Source: Theocolax elegans (Eukaryota > Arthropoda > Insecta > Hymenoptera > Cerocephalidae). From it: a stretch of DNA of 64,000 nucleotides. How positions within the stretch are numbered: position 1 is the first letter of the stretch; each line of letters opens with the position of its first letter. The position numbers and the translations under genes are program-made. Below the pieces are notes generated by a model that saw only the letters and a program-made list of their open reading frames with translations, did no database searches and was not told where the DNA came from. The stretch spans positions 15,905,313 through 15,969,312 of the forward strand of contig CM047428.1 in NCBI GenBank assembly GCA_026168455.1. Reading direction: 5' to 3'. Below are positions 24,663 through 37,600 of this stretch, one piece after another.

Positions 24663-27236
24663 GTACAACACATAAACCAGGGTTGCCCGTTGTGTACACA
24701 TACACACACGGCATTGCAATTTATTTCATATAATATACTTTACCTTTGTTTTGGAGTGATGATTTTTTTTTTTGACAAATTCGCATCTAATATCTCTTAC
24801 ACTTTTGTTGATTAATATTCGACGTTATTTTTGTTGAAGCGTTTTTTAACAAACAAAAGAAAAGTGTGTGTCCCAGGATATATATATCGCAGCATATATA
24901 TACATAACAATCTATAAGTATATCACATCTCAAGCAAATCCATTTGTGTTTTTGTATTTTTTTTTGGTTTGACAGTGTTTGTGTTTTTTTTTCTTAACAC
25001 TGCTTCCGAAGTTGTTGTTGAAGGAGTTTGCTATATTGACAATTAATACACAAGCCGAGCTATCCATCCGTAAATTGCAGTATACGTGTGAAGTAATTAA
25101 CGCGAGAAAAGAAAAAGTCATCGTAAACGAATAAATTGTGAAACAATTTTTTCACGAAGGTTTGTTCGCATTCGCTATACCAGCTCGGATGTTTCGTTTT
25201 CACGCACACATCGCTTAGATATATATACACACACATGTACACGAATATACATAAATAAAAGCTCGCGTTCCATTGTCTTATCGGTTCCGCTTATCGCACG
25301 TCGTTAATCGGACGACGACACACACCACGAGGCGTGCCGCATAGAGTCCCCGCAGTCACACGTTTCTCCTCTTGAGGAAGTCACCCAACTCGCTCTACCT
25401 TACTTCCCCCTGTGGTATGACTCTTCTTCTTTTACAATTGTCTCTAGTAAAAAAAAATACACACATACACGTGTAACCTCATCATCTTAAGATAATTAAC
25501 GAGTTTGTTCGATTTTGTTGTTTTTTTTTTCTCTTTCAACATATATATGTATATACCCGAGTGGTTCATTCACTCGCTTGTCAAGGATTCGCATTCGATT
25601 TTTCGTCTTCCGCGCTATAAATAGCCACTGAATATTTTTACATCGTTAACGATGATGTACATCTTACGCCAATATACTATATTATACACTACGAAGCAAC
25701 ATTTTCGCGTGCGTCGTATACTAAATAATTCATTGATTAATAATCGAGCGTTCAGGAAACCGAGTGTACAATAATACGCACATCGAGTGTATAGATGATT
25801 CACTGTGTTACCGAAAGTATATCCTTTTAATATATAATATACAAGTTGATGGCCAACGTTTATGCGAAAGGAGAAGCAGAAAGTTGAACGCGGAAGGAAC
25901 GTAAATTCGCATGATCATTTTTTCTTGTTGATCATCGATTCACATTGCGGATCACCTTGAACGCATATTTATATAAACCTATATATGTATGTGCGAACAG
26001 TGATAAGCGAGTTGACGATGACCTCGCACGAGGACTCACTCGAACGAAATATTTCAAGACGAACTGTAGGTTACCTCCTCTCCTATAGATATTTTTTAAC
26101 TATTGAGAAGTTATACAAGTACCTATTTTATAGTTGTTTTATTGTTATATACCTATACAGGTTGTCGTATCCTACTCACACAATACTACTGTAACACGTT
26201 TTTAATATGAAATTTTTACTTAATTGCACAATACAATAAGTAAATTTATGAAATAGAGTGATATTAAGAGGTTTCTATACTCAATATTTGTTCATTATTT
26301 ATTAAAAAATATAATATGTGAAAAAATAAGAGAAGAGGCGGTTTTGTTTATCGATAATCTAAGTTGTATGCTGAAATATTATTTAGAGTAAAATATTATG
26401 GCGTTAACGAGAAAAGTCTTACATGTCAAATTTTTTCACTTTGTTCAGGTTAGGTTCACATTTGTTGGCAAGATTTTTCTCGAAAACGCAATAATGTTTC
26501 ATTTACAAATTCAGCACACAATTAGATTGTTGATACACGAAGAATGAACTCTTATTTTTTTTACATATTTTTTATATACAAATTTACCACTTATTATCAC
26601 GTACGTCGATAAGGTAGAGAGGGTAAAAATTTACTTTGGCACCCTCTCAAAGAATACAAATTTTTTAGTTTAGCGCAATTTCTCAATAGTTGAAAGATAA
26701 ATTAAAAATTACTTTAAGTGAAAGCTTTATATAAGATCCAGCGTATATAAAATATACTTAATTGTGCGTGTGACAATTAGAAGTTAACGCGTTGCACGGT
26801 GTTCCCTCGACCTTGTTTGATCATCTTTTTCGTTTGTTTTCTCCATTAATTTTGTGTTTTTATTTTATTATTTATTGAGTTGTTTAATTTTTGGTTTGAG
26901 TTGTAATAACATCATTATAACGAATATAATTTACAATATATATATAATAGGCAGTGTTTAAACATGTTTTTTATTTTGTTGATATTTAATTAACATAAAT
27001 ACTTATAAACTCTGATGGAATTTACTTCGTAATGAACGATTATTTTCTTGTTTTTCCTTTAAATATTGCGAAAGGTGTAAGTATTATTATCACACTAGAA
27101 TAGTGAAATAAATTGAAATACATAAATTCCATCAGAGTGACGTTCTCAGCAAAGAGGACGAGAGTTGATCTTTCGTCGTGGTAGTGACGAAACGTTTTCA
27201 TCTGAAATTGTGTTGCTTTTGAAATCGGCTTTGAAG
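24663..27236 (+). other. babo: babo intron between alternative exons 1 and 2
   Basis: AT-rich with short CA/TA tracts and no coding exon recognised. A moderately GC-rich patch at about 25180-25420 has no open frame with recognisable features. Confidence 0.6.
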
Positions 27237-27376
27237 GTGCGTGGGGAAAAAGCCCGAGCCGATGATCTTCTGCATGACGAGTGACTCGATAAACACGACC
27301 TTCGTCATCGAGTGCTGCAAAGAGGATTATTGCAATCGCGGCCTGAAACCCCAGCTTCACCCTCGCAACAAAGAAG
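27237..27376 (+). CDS. babo: Baboon alternative ligand-binding exon 2 of 3 (shortest)
   Basis: The exon encodes (R)CVGKKPEPMIFC, then VIECCKEDYCNRGLKPQL and ends ..RNKEG. The box CCKEDYCN is the conserved end of the receptor extracellular domain. The frame has stop codons just upstream, and the AG at 27235-27236 restores the phase: AG+G gives Arg before Cys, exactly as in the two sister exons. The donor is G|GTACGC. Its 140 nt is the shortest of the three, with a first cysteine loop several residues shorter than in the exons at 24496 and 33202. It is therefore likely to present a different ligand-contact loop. A longer read-through open frame continues past the donor into intron and is not real. 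Confidence 0.88.
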
Positions 27377-29708
27377 GTACGCTGCTGCGATCCAGCAGTC
27401 ACTTAATCAAAGACAATGATAATACCCCAGAGGTGGCACTAACTTTACCTTCTCTTTTCCAATCTTCATTTTTCCTATTCTCATACTTCTTATACTCTTT
27501 CGTCTACTTCTCTATATATTCTCATCTTCGTAAACCGAACTTCCGCGATTCTTGCTCCCCTCAACTTTTGCATCTATCGTTTCAGCTAACAAAGATGGAC
27601 CTATTCCTGCAGTTTCTCTAATGATTTAGGATATATAGTTATCCAATATTATATTATCTCTCAATATCTCTTCTCTTCATTCTTCCTTTTATATTTTAGT
27701 CTGCGCGTATACGACTTTGTAATATGCGCACCGTGTTTACTTTACTCCAGTGAAAATATGTAATGTAATCGTAAACGCTTAAAAGCCTTGAAATTTACTT
27801 TGTTGTTATATTTAGCAGTTTGAATCGACAGAGATAACAAACCTGTCAAATAAGTTACTTGTTACACTTAACAATTAAATAATGTCAGGTGTGTGAAACA
27901 TTTTAGAATTAAAAAAAAAGGTGTATTAAAAAATATTAAGTCAAATTGCAGAGACCTACCTAGAAAATCCTAAATATTTTAAAACCTAAATGTAAGAAGA
28001 ATCTGAAAAAATCACAGATACTGTACAAAACAAATAGAATACCGTATCAGTGAGATTTCTACGAAATAATTAATTATAAATTAATCATACGTAAATAGCT
28101 ATTTTTGGTCGGTAATTTATAACTATAAAACAATGATTCACGGCTGCCCAAAAATCTCGTTGATTTATCTAAGTATATGAATAAAAAAATTTTTTGAAAA
28201 AAATTACAGAATATCTTGAAAGGAAACACAACATCGTTACAGAACGTTCTTTTCTCGATGAATTGGATTCCTCGGTTAATAAAAAAATATATCATTTTTT
28301 TATTTTTTGGGGTTCACATCCCGTTTCGAGAAAAGTATGTAACTATTGATCTTATATTTTGCTAAAATATTTCAAGTCGAACGTTAAAGAGTCATATAAA
28401 AAAATCTATGTATATATATCTTGAGTGGTTACGTATAAATAACCGGAAGGACCTCATCGATTCCGCGCACGCAATAAAGATACGAAGGATATGTGTATAT
28501 ACGTGTACGAGTACGTAACTCTTCTTAACAGCGTTAACAACACTATCGACATGCTTGGCAACACAATAGAATCCGTAAAGAAACTCTCTCGCGCGTATAG
28601 TCGTTCTATACCTATACACGTGAATCGCTAATGCATAAGCGCGTTTACACCTACTCAAAGTTATTGTTCTCTGGTGGTGTGCCCACGCGAGCCCGCGCTA
28701 ATAATCCAACTTTTCTCTCGATAAATTACCGATAACACCGAGCACATCGGGTACGTCTTATTTACGATTGGCTAACGAACCATCTCAAGATTTTTCTTCT
28801 TTTAAATCGTACACCTGGGGCGCATCTCACACGAGGTAGATAGGTTATGTTCAATCACCGTCGTTCGCATTGTTTCCTTGAGATCGTAAAGTCCAGTCGT
28901 AAAAGGAGTTCAACTTTTTACTCAAGTAGTTAACAATCATTGGATAAATAATTGATCCTTTTCAATTGTATATATTATAAGATGTTCAGTTATAAACGAT
29001 TCTTTAAAATCGTTTTTCTGTTATTTTATAATTAATTTTAGTATCTATACGATTCAGTAATACTGAGAAAACGGAAGTTATCGTTGATTAACAAAAAATA
29101 ATAATAAAAACGAAAAAATGTTTATACTTAAAGTGTAATAACTCTTTCAGACCCAATGGATATTGTAATGTAGATGATGGATAAAAAATTTTAAATTAAA
29201 AAAATTATTACGTAAATTAATAATTTTTAGATTAATAAAACGCATTAAACCAATTCTATATTTAAAAACAATCGTGGTCATAAAATTGTAAATAAAAATA
29301 TAAATAAATTTTAAATTAATTCAAATCCGAAAGAATTAAATTTTATTTTTAACATTGACAGGATTTTATTTTTTTACCTTAATTAATATTATTTTAAAAG
29401 AAAATTAATGTATAAAGAAATTATTAAGGCATACATATATATTATACGTGCTATAACATTACATACCTTCCAGGTGTGAGACGATCATTCTAAATTATGA
29501 AAAAATTAATTAAAATAATACGATTTTATTGAAATTAAAAGATGTTAAGTATAAATATAAACACAATATAAAGTGAATGCTGTTTTCGTCGACATTAATT
29601 TACAAAATAGAGCTTGTTAATTCACCTAGCGATCTGCATACGTTTGTTTAACATTTCTTATTACAGTCTTATCTCTCAAACGTTCATGAGAATTCTTTAA
29701 ACAATCGC

Positions 29709-29852
29709 GTTGCTTTTATTTCCAATTAGTTTCGTTTTAATAAGGGCACATATACCGCATACATTGATACATTTTTTAAATTCTTAAAAAAAATGTATAT
29801 CGTTTGTGTAGCAGTAGTTATTAAAACCAAACTAATTGGAAATGAAAGCAAC
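29709..29852. repeat. Small palindromic element in babo intron
   Basis: The ends GTTGCTTTTATTTCCAATTA and their complement form roughly 35-bp near-perfect arms (29709-29743 and 29818-29852). The middle also pairs, through ACATTTTTTAA and TTAAAAAAAATGT, so the whole 144 bp can fold. It may be a short MITE or foldback. It is longer than an ordinary miRNA precursor and has a bulged centre. Confidence 0.7.
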
Positions 29853-31940
29853 ATGATTATTAAAATAATTCGCATGACGTTTGATATATAAACATAATGT
29901 AGAAAATAAAGTCGATTACATAATGTTGAAGAACCTTGATATAGTTGTCCTGAAAACAAAGTGGTGCCACCTCTAGAAAGGATTTGATATTGTCGCTCTT
30001 TTTATGTATACGTATCTTATTAATATCTCCTTTCTATGTATATATATACACAGTCTTCTCCGACTGCTAACAAACTCGATATTTCCCAAGCATGTTTTAA
30101 ACACGTATAATACATGTACCCCCTCCTCTTTCTATCTTTTTCTCTTTATCTTTCTTACCAACTCTGCATTCTCTCTCTCTCACTCACTCTTATAATTTAA
30201 TAAAATATATTTCGTTCTACACGTTTATATATTTACAATCTGACCCGTAGCACCCCCTTCCCTCCTCCCTCACCTTGTTGGTATACTCAACCCCGCAAGT
30301 ATATGTAGATTAAAAGCGACCGGCACACCGAATGTATATGCACGCCAGTAGGTCATTTCCTTATGTAAATACGATATCTTTTCTTTGCATATATATTATA
30401 CTTTTAACTTACTCGGCACGCCTGTATACGTATGTATATACCTATTTTAAGCGATTTATTTATTCTTATACTTCCGCTTCATTTACAATACAAGCATGCG
30501 CTCTCTTTCACTCTCTCCCTCTTTTTATATATATCTCTCTCTCAACTATATTTTTTTCCATTTTTTTTTCTTAACTCAGGTTAATTTGCGAGTGTTTAAT
30601 AAAATCTATTTCGATTCAATCTTAAGTAGTGCTTTTATTTCTTTCACACCTAACGAGTAGTATACGCGCATATATATATATTAAGCTTAAACAGAAAAAA
30701 TACAGTAAGTGTGTGAAATATAAGTGTTTAATAAAATTACACTCAGAGACAAAAATTATTTTTTCGTATAAAGGAATATAAAATTTACATGAATAATTAC
30801 TAATGATAATGATAAAGAACACTTAAGCGAGATTCCGTAGCGAGATGCATATTTTTTTTATTATGTTTACTGAACTCTCGTAGTGAGTTTTACAGCTAAA
30901 GATGCTTATAATATGCACTTTATTTAAATACATACCAAAATAATGTGTGATGTAATTCCTAATTTAAAACTTAAACAAGTTACTTTTTTTGTTTCATTTA
31001 AAATAGACATTCAAATAATGTCAAATATTTGAATGATGAAAGATTCGTGACGGGACATGAAGATTCTAACGTCATTTTAGCGTATGGGTTAGGATAGCTT
31101 TGGACCAATTCTACGTAAGCGGGGAATGATTGATAACTTTGTCGAAATCTAATTTATTCCAATATATTCTATCAGCCTCTATAAGTGCCTAACTCTGAGG
31201 ATATTGACACAATAAACGATAATTTTTTACTTATTTATACTGATTTTACAAATTTAATTAGTAAAATTTATTGTCTACTGAAAAAATATATCTAAAACTC
31301 GCTAGGGATACCACTTTCCATATAGTAAAATTTATTAATTCAAATCGAAACTTTCATACTTTAGTAATTTATATATAAAATAATACATTAATTAATTTGC
31401 AATTTTAGAAATGTTAATTATTAACAAACTCTCATAATACATTCTATTTTTTTTCTCGCAGTGTATTGTTTTCCACACTACTGCAATACTTATATATATA
31501 TATGTGTGTGTGTGTATATTTACGTAATTGTAACGCAGACGAAAATGTATATGCGCTACTGCGAATAAATAATACAAAAATAAACAAAAATTTCGCAAAA
31601 TATGTATATTATTAATAATACATTTATTAGCTTACACTCTATTCGCTTGCGCTGATCTATTTATATATAGTTATAATATTAATAATAATAAAATCTAGCA
31701 CTGGAGGGTACGACGGACATTCGTAAAATTCCTGTTGGTGTGTTATTATCGATATAAGAGGAGGCTCGACTCCTCGCGTGATAAAATTCTTCTTTCTTTT
31801 TTTTTTCTCGCGAGAGAAAGAAGAGTTCGCTTGAGATGAGCAGAGTAGTCGACGTCAGCTCTTAATTTAGGCCGAGTAATTTTTCTTCCAGCGTTTGTAT
31901 ATATGTATATATATAACAACCTACACACCATACACGCACG

Positions 31941-31941
31941 C

Positions 31942-31968
<27 letters not shown>
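31941..31968. repeat. (CA)n microsatellite
   Basis: CA dinucleotide array followed by TATA-rich sequence. Confidence 0.95.
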
Positions 31969-31974
<6 letters not shown>

Positions 31975-32663
31975 CATGTACCATACCACTACATGTATAT
32001 ATATATTCTATCACATTGACGACGAATCATTCTTTTCTCCTGCTCACGTTCACTCTGTATATCTATGTATATACATCATATATACATATACATCTATCAT
32101 ACTCACGTAGTTTATTATAGCTATATTAATCAGTTTTCCCAGAACTATGGAGTTGATGACTGCATATATTTAAGTTGTAAGTTATCGTATTTTTGACGAA
32201 TGATATCGTTGTGTTTATAGACAATTTTGTTGCAGTAGTACTAATGTTCCGATAATAATAATTTTATATACCTATATATAATATTTAGAGTTAATACGAA
32301 TATATGGTGTTAATGGTAATAACCACTAATTAATAACTTGCTTATACTACTGACGTTTTTACAGTTTTTAACTTTGTATTTTGATGGTAGTTTTGCAGGT
32401 TCTTCGAATGTATACACCGATTTATACATGCAATAATTAGTATTTTATGATGGTTCGGATAATGCAACTAATTAAGATTATTGTCTGAAATGAAATTTTC
32501 AAAAGAACGCTTGTATATATCTGCTTTCTTTTAACTTGAAATATAAATACAATAATTTTATTTTATTTTAAATAAATAAAAAAAGTGCTTGCTTTATTAC
32601 GTTTATTTTTTTACGTACTATAATAATTTAATGTCTGTAATGGATGTACATACATAGTAATTA

Positions 32664-32913
32664 TATACTGAAAAAAGTGGAATATTAAAGATATGACCAT
32701 ATCGTTATAGTATAACGTACGGATATATTTGGATTATGATAACTTTTACTGTATTTTATAATAACGTTTTGTTATAAATTCTTATAAGAATTACTGTAGA
32801 CAGATGAATTTGTTATAAAATATTGTAACAAATTACGATAATCCAAGAGTATCCCTTGTTATTTACTTATAACGACATACTAATTTTCATTATACTATTT
32901 TTCTCAGTGTATA
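32664..32913. mobile_element. MITE-like inverted repeat in babo intron
   Basis: The left end reads TATACTGAAAAAAGT; the right end in reverse reads TATACACTGAGAAAAATAGT, giving imperfect terminal inverted repeats with TA flanks. Interior pairs such as TTGGATTAT and ATAATCCAA are also inverted. It is non-coding. Exact boundaries are uncertain by a few bases. Confidence 0.55.
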
Positions 32914-33201
32914 TAAGTTTCACAATTTTTATATATAATTATCCATTTTTCCTTACGAATGATTTAAAATAGTAGAAAATCAAATATCGCTGCATCTTTT
33001 ACAAAACTGATAAATTTGGTTGAATGAAAAAAAGAATCTGCAAAACTGCCTAAATTTACTCTAACATATCAAGCATGGAAGATTAAGAGAAGATTGATCG
33101 ATATACGGACCAATTTCCTGTACATATATATATGAATACATAGCCCAAGCAAAGGTGTACGTTCGTAGAGGGACAATCGATTTAAAAGGACTTATTCTTA
33201 G

Positions 33202-33410
33202 GTGTTACAATAAGGAGAACTTCTTCCCGGACCCTATGTACTCAGCTTGGTGCAGCAACAACGATGCCCTACATGGCCCTGGTGGTTCACGGTTTGTCGT
33301 AGCGTGTTGCAATCACGCGGATTACTGCAATCGCGATATGAAGGTGCCTCTACCCTCGACAATATCGGCCGCTCAATCCTCGTATCGGTCAACGCATCGC
33401 CTCGAAGGAG
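33202..33410 (+). CDS. babo: Baboon alternative ligand-binding exon 3 of 3 (longest)
   Basis: The exon encodes (R)CYNKENFFPDPMYSAWC, then VVACCNHADYCNRDMKVPL and a serine-rich linker ending ..HRLEG. The terminal box CCNHADYCN matches the other two alternatives. The acceptor is TTATTCTTAG and the first base G completes Arg; the donor is G|GTACGC, the same phase as the sisters. At 209 nt it is the longest: the loop between CSNND and the CC box has a Gly-rich insert, and the juxtamembrane linker is about 14-19 residues longer than in the other two. It should be spliced from 19546 and to 43021, excluding the exons at 24496 and 27237. Confidence 0.9.
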
Positions 33411-33661
33411 GTACGCGTGCATCTCAATTCGGCCGAATCAAAACGCTGAGGGTTAGCTACGATCTTGATCGTCGATGCGCATTGGCTATGATTATTTTTT
33501 TTTCTCCTATCACGAAGGTCTAATTGATTCATTAGTTCATCACTGTTCCAGAGTCAACGTTTTAACTTTTACTTTGCACGCGCGTACATCTAATTTACAA
33601 ATGATATTTAGTATATTTTTTAGTTAATATCATTTCGATTATTTTGGTCTTACAGTCAAAA

Positions 33662-34051
33662 TTAAGGGGATCTTGGACTCAGAAAATGGTAATTTTTAAT
33701 ATTTTTTTATAAACAAGAGAATAAATTTTTGAAAAAATTGTGAACGCCATGTCTTTAAGCATGTTCTAAACAATATACTTAAATTTTTTCAGATTTTTAA
33801 ATTTGTAATTTAGTTCTGATTTTTTTTGTTGAAAATTCATGCCTTTTTAGATAAATAATTATGGACCAAAAATTGTTTATTCAATTATTATTAACAAATT
33901 TATTTTTTCGTAAAAATACAAAACGTCATGCTCTTGCTTTTATTTTAAACTACTTAAATGAATTTTTTCAGATTTTTATTTCAATATTAGTAACATAATT
34001 CTTATGGTGAAAGGTGTAGATCCCTGTAACTTGGGTTCGACATCCCGTTAA
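33662..34051 (+). mobile_element. TTAA-type MITE, copy B
   Basis: A complete copy flanked by TTAA on both sides (33662-33665 and 34048-34051). It starts AAGGGGATCTTGGACTCAG and ends GGGTTCGACATCCCG, the imperfect inverted repeat of the start. The interior contains two tandem-like blocks, each with a CAT-GC motif, a TTTTAAAC or TTCTAAAC core, and TTTTTCAGATTTTTA. TTAA duplication suggests a piggyBac-type parent; that is inference. Confidence 0.85.
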
Positions 34052-34077
34052 ATACTTATTCACAAATATATAAAAAC

Positions 34078-34645
34078 ATCCAATATGTAAAAAATTACTA
34101 ATAAATTGGACAAAATTGCAAAAAATGAAAAAATATTACGAAACAATGTTGAACAACGCCCAAACTTATAATCACTCGCGTAGAGTAATATGGCTGTTCT
34201 GAAAAATCTATTAATTAATAAATATAAATTATGAAATAAAAAATTACATCCTTGCAAAAATCTGCTCCTAAAAAGCCAAACTACTTCAATTATGAATTCA
34301 TCTTTTAACTTTAAAGAAGAGTAGAAGCTGGTTCGAAATGTGTAAATTAGAAAATTCACGATGGCGGTTGTGGTTTTCAGTGAATGTTTAGTGGCGTAGG
34401 TAATTTTGGGATAATATTTTAAGTAATGTGGCTTTTTAGGAGCAGATTTTTCAAGGAGGTAATTTTTTATTTTACTATTTATATATTTATAAATAAATAG
34501 ATATTTCAGGTCAGCCATATTAACCTATACACGGGTGACTATAAGTCTACGCGGTGGTCAAAAACATTTTTTGTAATATTTTTTTCATTTTTCGTAATTT
34601 TGTCAGATTTATTAATAAATTTTGAGGTGTTGGGTTATTTATACA
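34078..34645. mobile_element. Large foldback element beside MITE copy B
   Basis: Inverted arms of roughly 200 bp: AAATCTGCTCCTAAAAAGCC near 34257-34277 pairs with GGCTTTTTAGGAGCAG near 34430. CTTATAATCACTCGCGTAG near 34165 pairs with CTACGCGG..GACTATAAG near 34540. TGACAAAATTACGAAAAATG on the outer right matches the left arm as well. A 152-codon minus-strand open frame across it (34060-34518) is a by-product of the repeat, with no recognisable domain. Boundaries are approximate and the left end may touch copy B. Confidence 0.7.
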
Positions 34646-37600
34646 TTTTATAATAAGAGTTTAATTTTGACTGCAAGCCCGAAATCGTTGGAATAGTAAG
34701 TGAAACTTGTGGCAGTCGACAAAAGAATCGATTATTAATTATAGTATATTTTGTTAGTACGATAAAATAATAAAAAAGAACCATAATAATAATTACGATA
34801 TTGCTTATCGACAATTGCTGTGTAAGTAAAAAAAAAATTATGACCTTCTTGATTGTGAATACCTACACTATGTTTTGTACGTTAATGAGGATACGGAAGA
34901 CAATGGGAGTACAATTTTCACGAGGAGAAGCTTTTGTGAATCGTCCTGGGTTCGCTCTCATTGTTGAATTTCACGCATTGCTCGCGTTTTGTCCAGAATG
35001 TCATTGTACTTTTCGTCTTTCACTCATATAAATTCCATTTTTTAATATTTCGTTACCAACGGCCGTCCACGTACGTGAACGTGACATTTAATTTATAAAT
35101 TCTGCAACAATCTCATTAATTTTTCGACGACGAAGCTAACCTTACTACAAACAACGCAACGCTTAAATTACATTTTAATGTACTCATAAAAAATAATCTA
35201 CTCGTACATACGTGTGTTTTTGTCAGATAAAAGTTGAACGTACTGTAGTAAATTTTGCATGTACATATATATATACACACATCTAATATTTTTATCAATC
35301 TTCCAACACCCTCCATTCCCTACATTTATCGAGTTTCAAAAAAAAAAGAAAGATACGTTAATTCTGTGTGTGCAAATTCGACAGATAACGCGTATAAAAG
35401 AAAATATAGTTTAACAACGTTATAATTTGCTGTTAACTAATTGAGCAAAAGAAAGGAAAAAAAAGTTATATTCGAAATGACGATGAACGATAAGAAAATG
35501 CCGATGTGTGTGTATATTTTTTTGTTTTTCATTGTCGTCATGACGACAAGAGGTCACAAAAAAAAGGCAAAATAAAGAGGAAACATTATGACGACAAAAG
35601 AGAAAGAAAGGAAGAACACGTTGAAGCTACTTCGCGTAAAAAGAGCACGTAATCCAAGATTTTATCGAGCTAAAACCAATAAAACTCTGGTATATCCGTA
35701 CAACGACACGTTATCCAAACACGAAAAATTCAGTATTTTACGTTTTTCAATCTCGGATACGATCTTTCTAGTTGACAAGTGTATACAGAGTCAAATTTTC
35801 GCAAGTTAGTAAAACCGATAAATAATGCGAACATTTCGAACTTTCCTGCACTGCACGTACATATAATGTTATATACATTTGAACATTGATGAAACACTGA
35901 ATTTGATAATAATGAGAAAACAGATTTAAGCGCCATCTAGCTGGTATATTATAAAAAACTTAAAACTTTAATCAGAATAAACAAAATTTATTATCAAAAA
36001 TCGTTGTGTATCAAACTTTTACAATATCTCAAGAGATTTTCATCTTCTGTCTTAAACATTAGCAATTACTAGGAATTTAACAAATTGATAGTAAACAACA
36101 TTTTGTTTTGCTGTTTTGACTATGGAAACTTCAGTTATATATTACACTAGTTTTATTCCATTAACATTTTCTTTACACATGCATTTATAATCCGCGTATA
36201 AGAATTTTCTTCGAAAGGTTATCCTCTCTTCGTATGTATATATATATAATAAAAACAGTGACGTGTATTTAATGCGCAATGAACAATGTTAGCACTAACG
36301 ATGTAAATTCTATGATAAAATCAACAACATAACACTTTTCCTTTTCGTTGAAAAAAATAAATAAATAAATAAAACGTGTTTTTAAATTTATACATATCCC
36401 ATCGAGTATATATACCTAATACTGTACAAGAGAAACTTAAATATTCGCTGAATTGAGCTCGTTAAAAACGCGTTTCGCGTATAATTTTCGCATAAAAAAT
36501 CGCTGTTTATAATATGCACTATCGCAGTTGAGCTTATTTTTCTCCTCCGTTTTCTCCTTCTTCAGGTTCATCCAATCTATAGCGCAATCGTTAGTATATA
36601 GTTCGTGTATATATACATATACGTTGCATAAGACGTGATATATTTCACACATACATATATACGTTTCTACGCTCGTAATTGAATTTTACGAATACGTACG
36701 TTGTGCACCCTTGACAATGACTTGGTGTCAACGAGGTAGAAGAAAGTTATCGTAACGTTATTCAACATTTATGCTGTTTTTATTTCCTAACGTAGTATTA
36801 ACAAATGTTTAAAAATTTAAATATATTTTTTAATTACTAATACGTAACTTAATAACAATAATAACGAACGTTTAATAGCATAGCAATGGAATATCGTGTG
36901 TGTGTATATCAAAAGAACGTTCATTCGTAATAGGATTAGTCGTACGTTATGGTGCCATTGGACTGCAGTATGCAATGAATTAACAACTGACGCGCATACG
37001 AGGGGAAATCACATGGCCCTTTAATTGATTTTGTCAAACTTTTACCGAGAAACGAACGTGATACATTTGTCATTTATGTGCTATTGTTATAACCTTTTTT
37101 TTTATCGTACTTAAACGTATATAGTTACACGCATAGCTTTGATTGTTTAATTCGCAATTTGTAGTTATACGATTTTCAAACAGGAAACACGATACACCAA
37201 AACGATAATTTATAAGCAACGATCGCATTACTTTTTTGCACGATGAAAAGAAAAAAAAATTACTACTCACGATAAGATGCTTCGAGTAGCTTGTGTACTA
37301 AACCCGATGTAAATTTTCTGCTTCGTTTTTTCTTTTCCTTTTTCTCGGTTACGTAAAACGAATGTTTTCGTGATCTTACGCGTTAGACAGATAAAAATAT
37401 TGTTACAATCGTTTCGTAATTACGCTACCATAATCACAACTAAATGCCAAATAATATTATTAATAATAAATAAAATAAATTTGAAGGTCATTTAATCAAA
37501 GCTTCTTATCGCGCAAATAATTGTCCATTTTTTTCTCTTCTCGTTTAGTAATTTTTCCTGTAATGTGCAAAAATGCTCGGCAATGATAAGAATCGGCGAA

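Larger units (their letters stand above)
27377..33201 (+). other. babo: babo intron between alternative exons 2 and 3
   Basis: Largely AT-rich, with no coding exon recognised. It carries a small foldback at 29709-29852, a CA tract at 31941-31968, and a MITE-like inverted repeat at about 32664-32913. Moderately GC-rich patches occur near 28440-28760 and 31690-31880. Confidence 0.6.

Noticed and set aside
27040..27402. 120-codon minus-strand frame across alternative exon 2
   Set aside because: It is the antisense shadow of the exon, which has matching splice phase and the CC-x4-D-x-CN box on the plus strand.
34060..34518. 152-codon open frame on the minus strand
   Set aside because: It lies almost wholly within a foldback repeat, is rich in Phe/Leu/Tyr from AT-rich DNA, and shows no domain.
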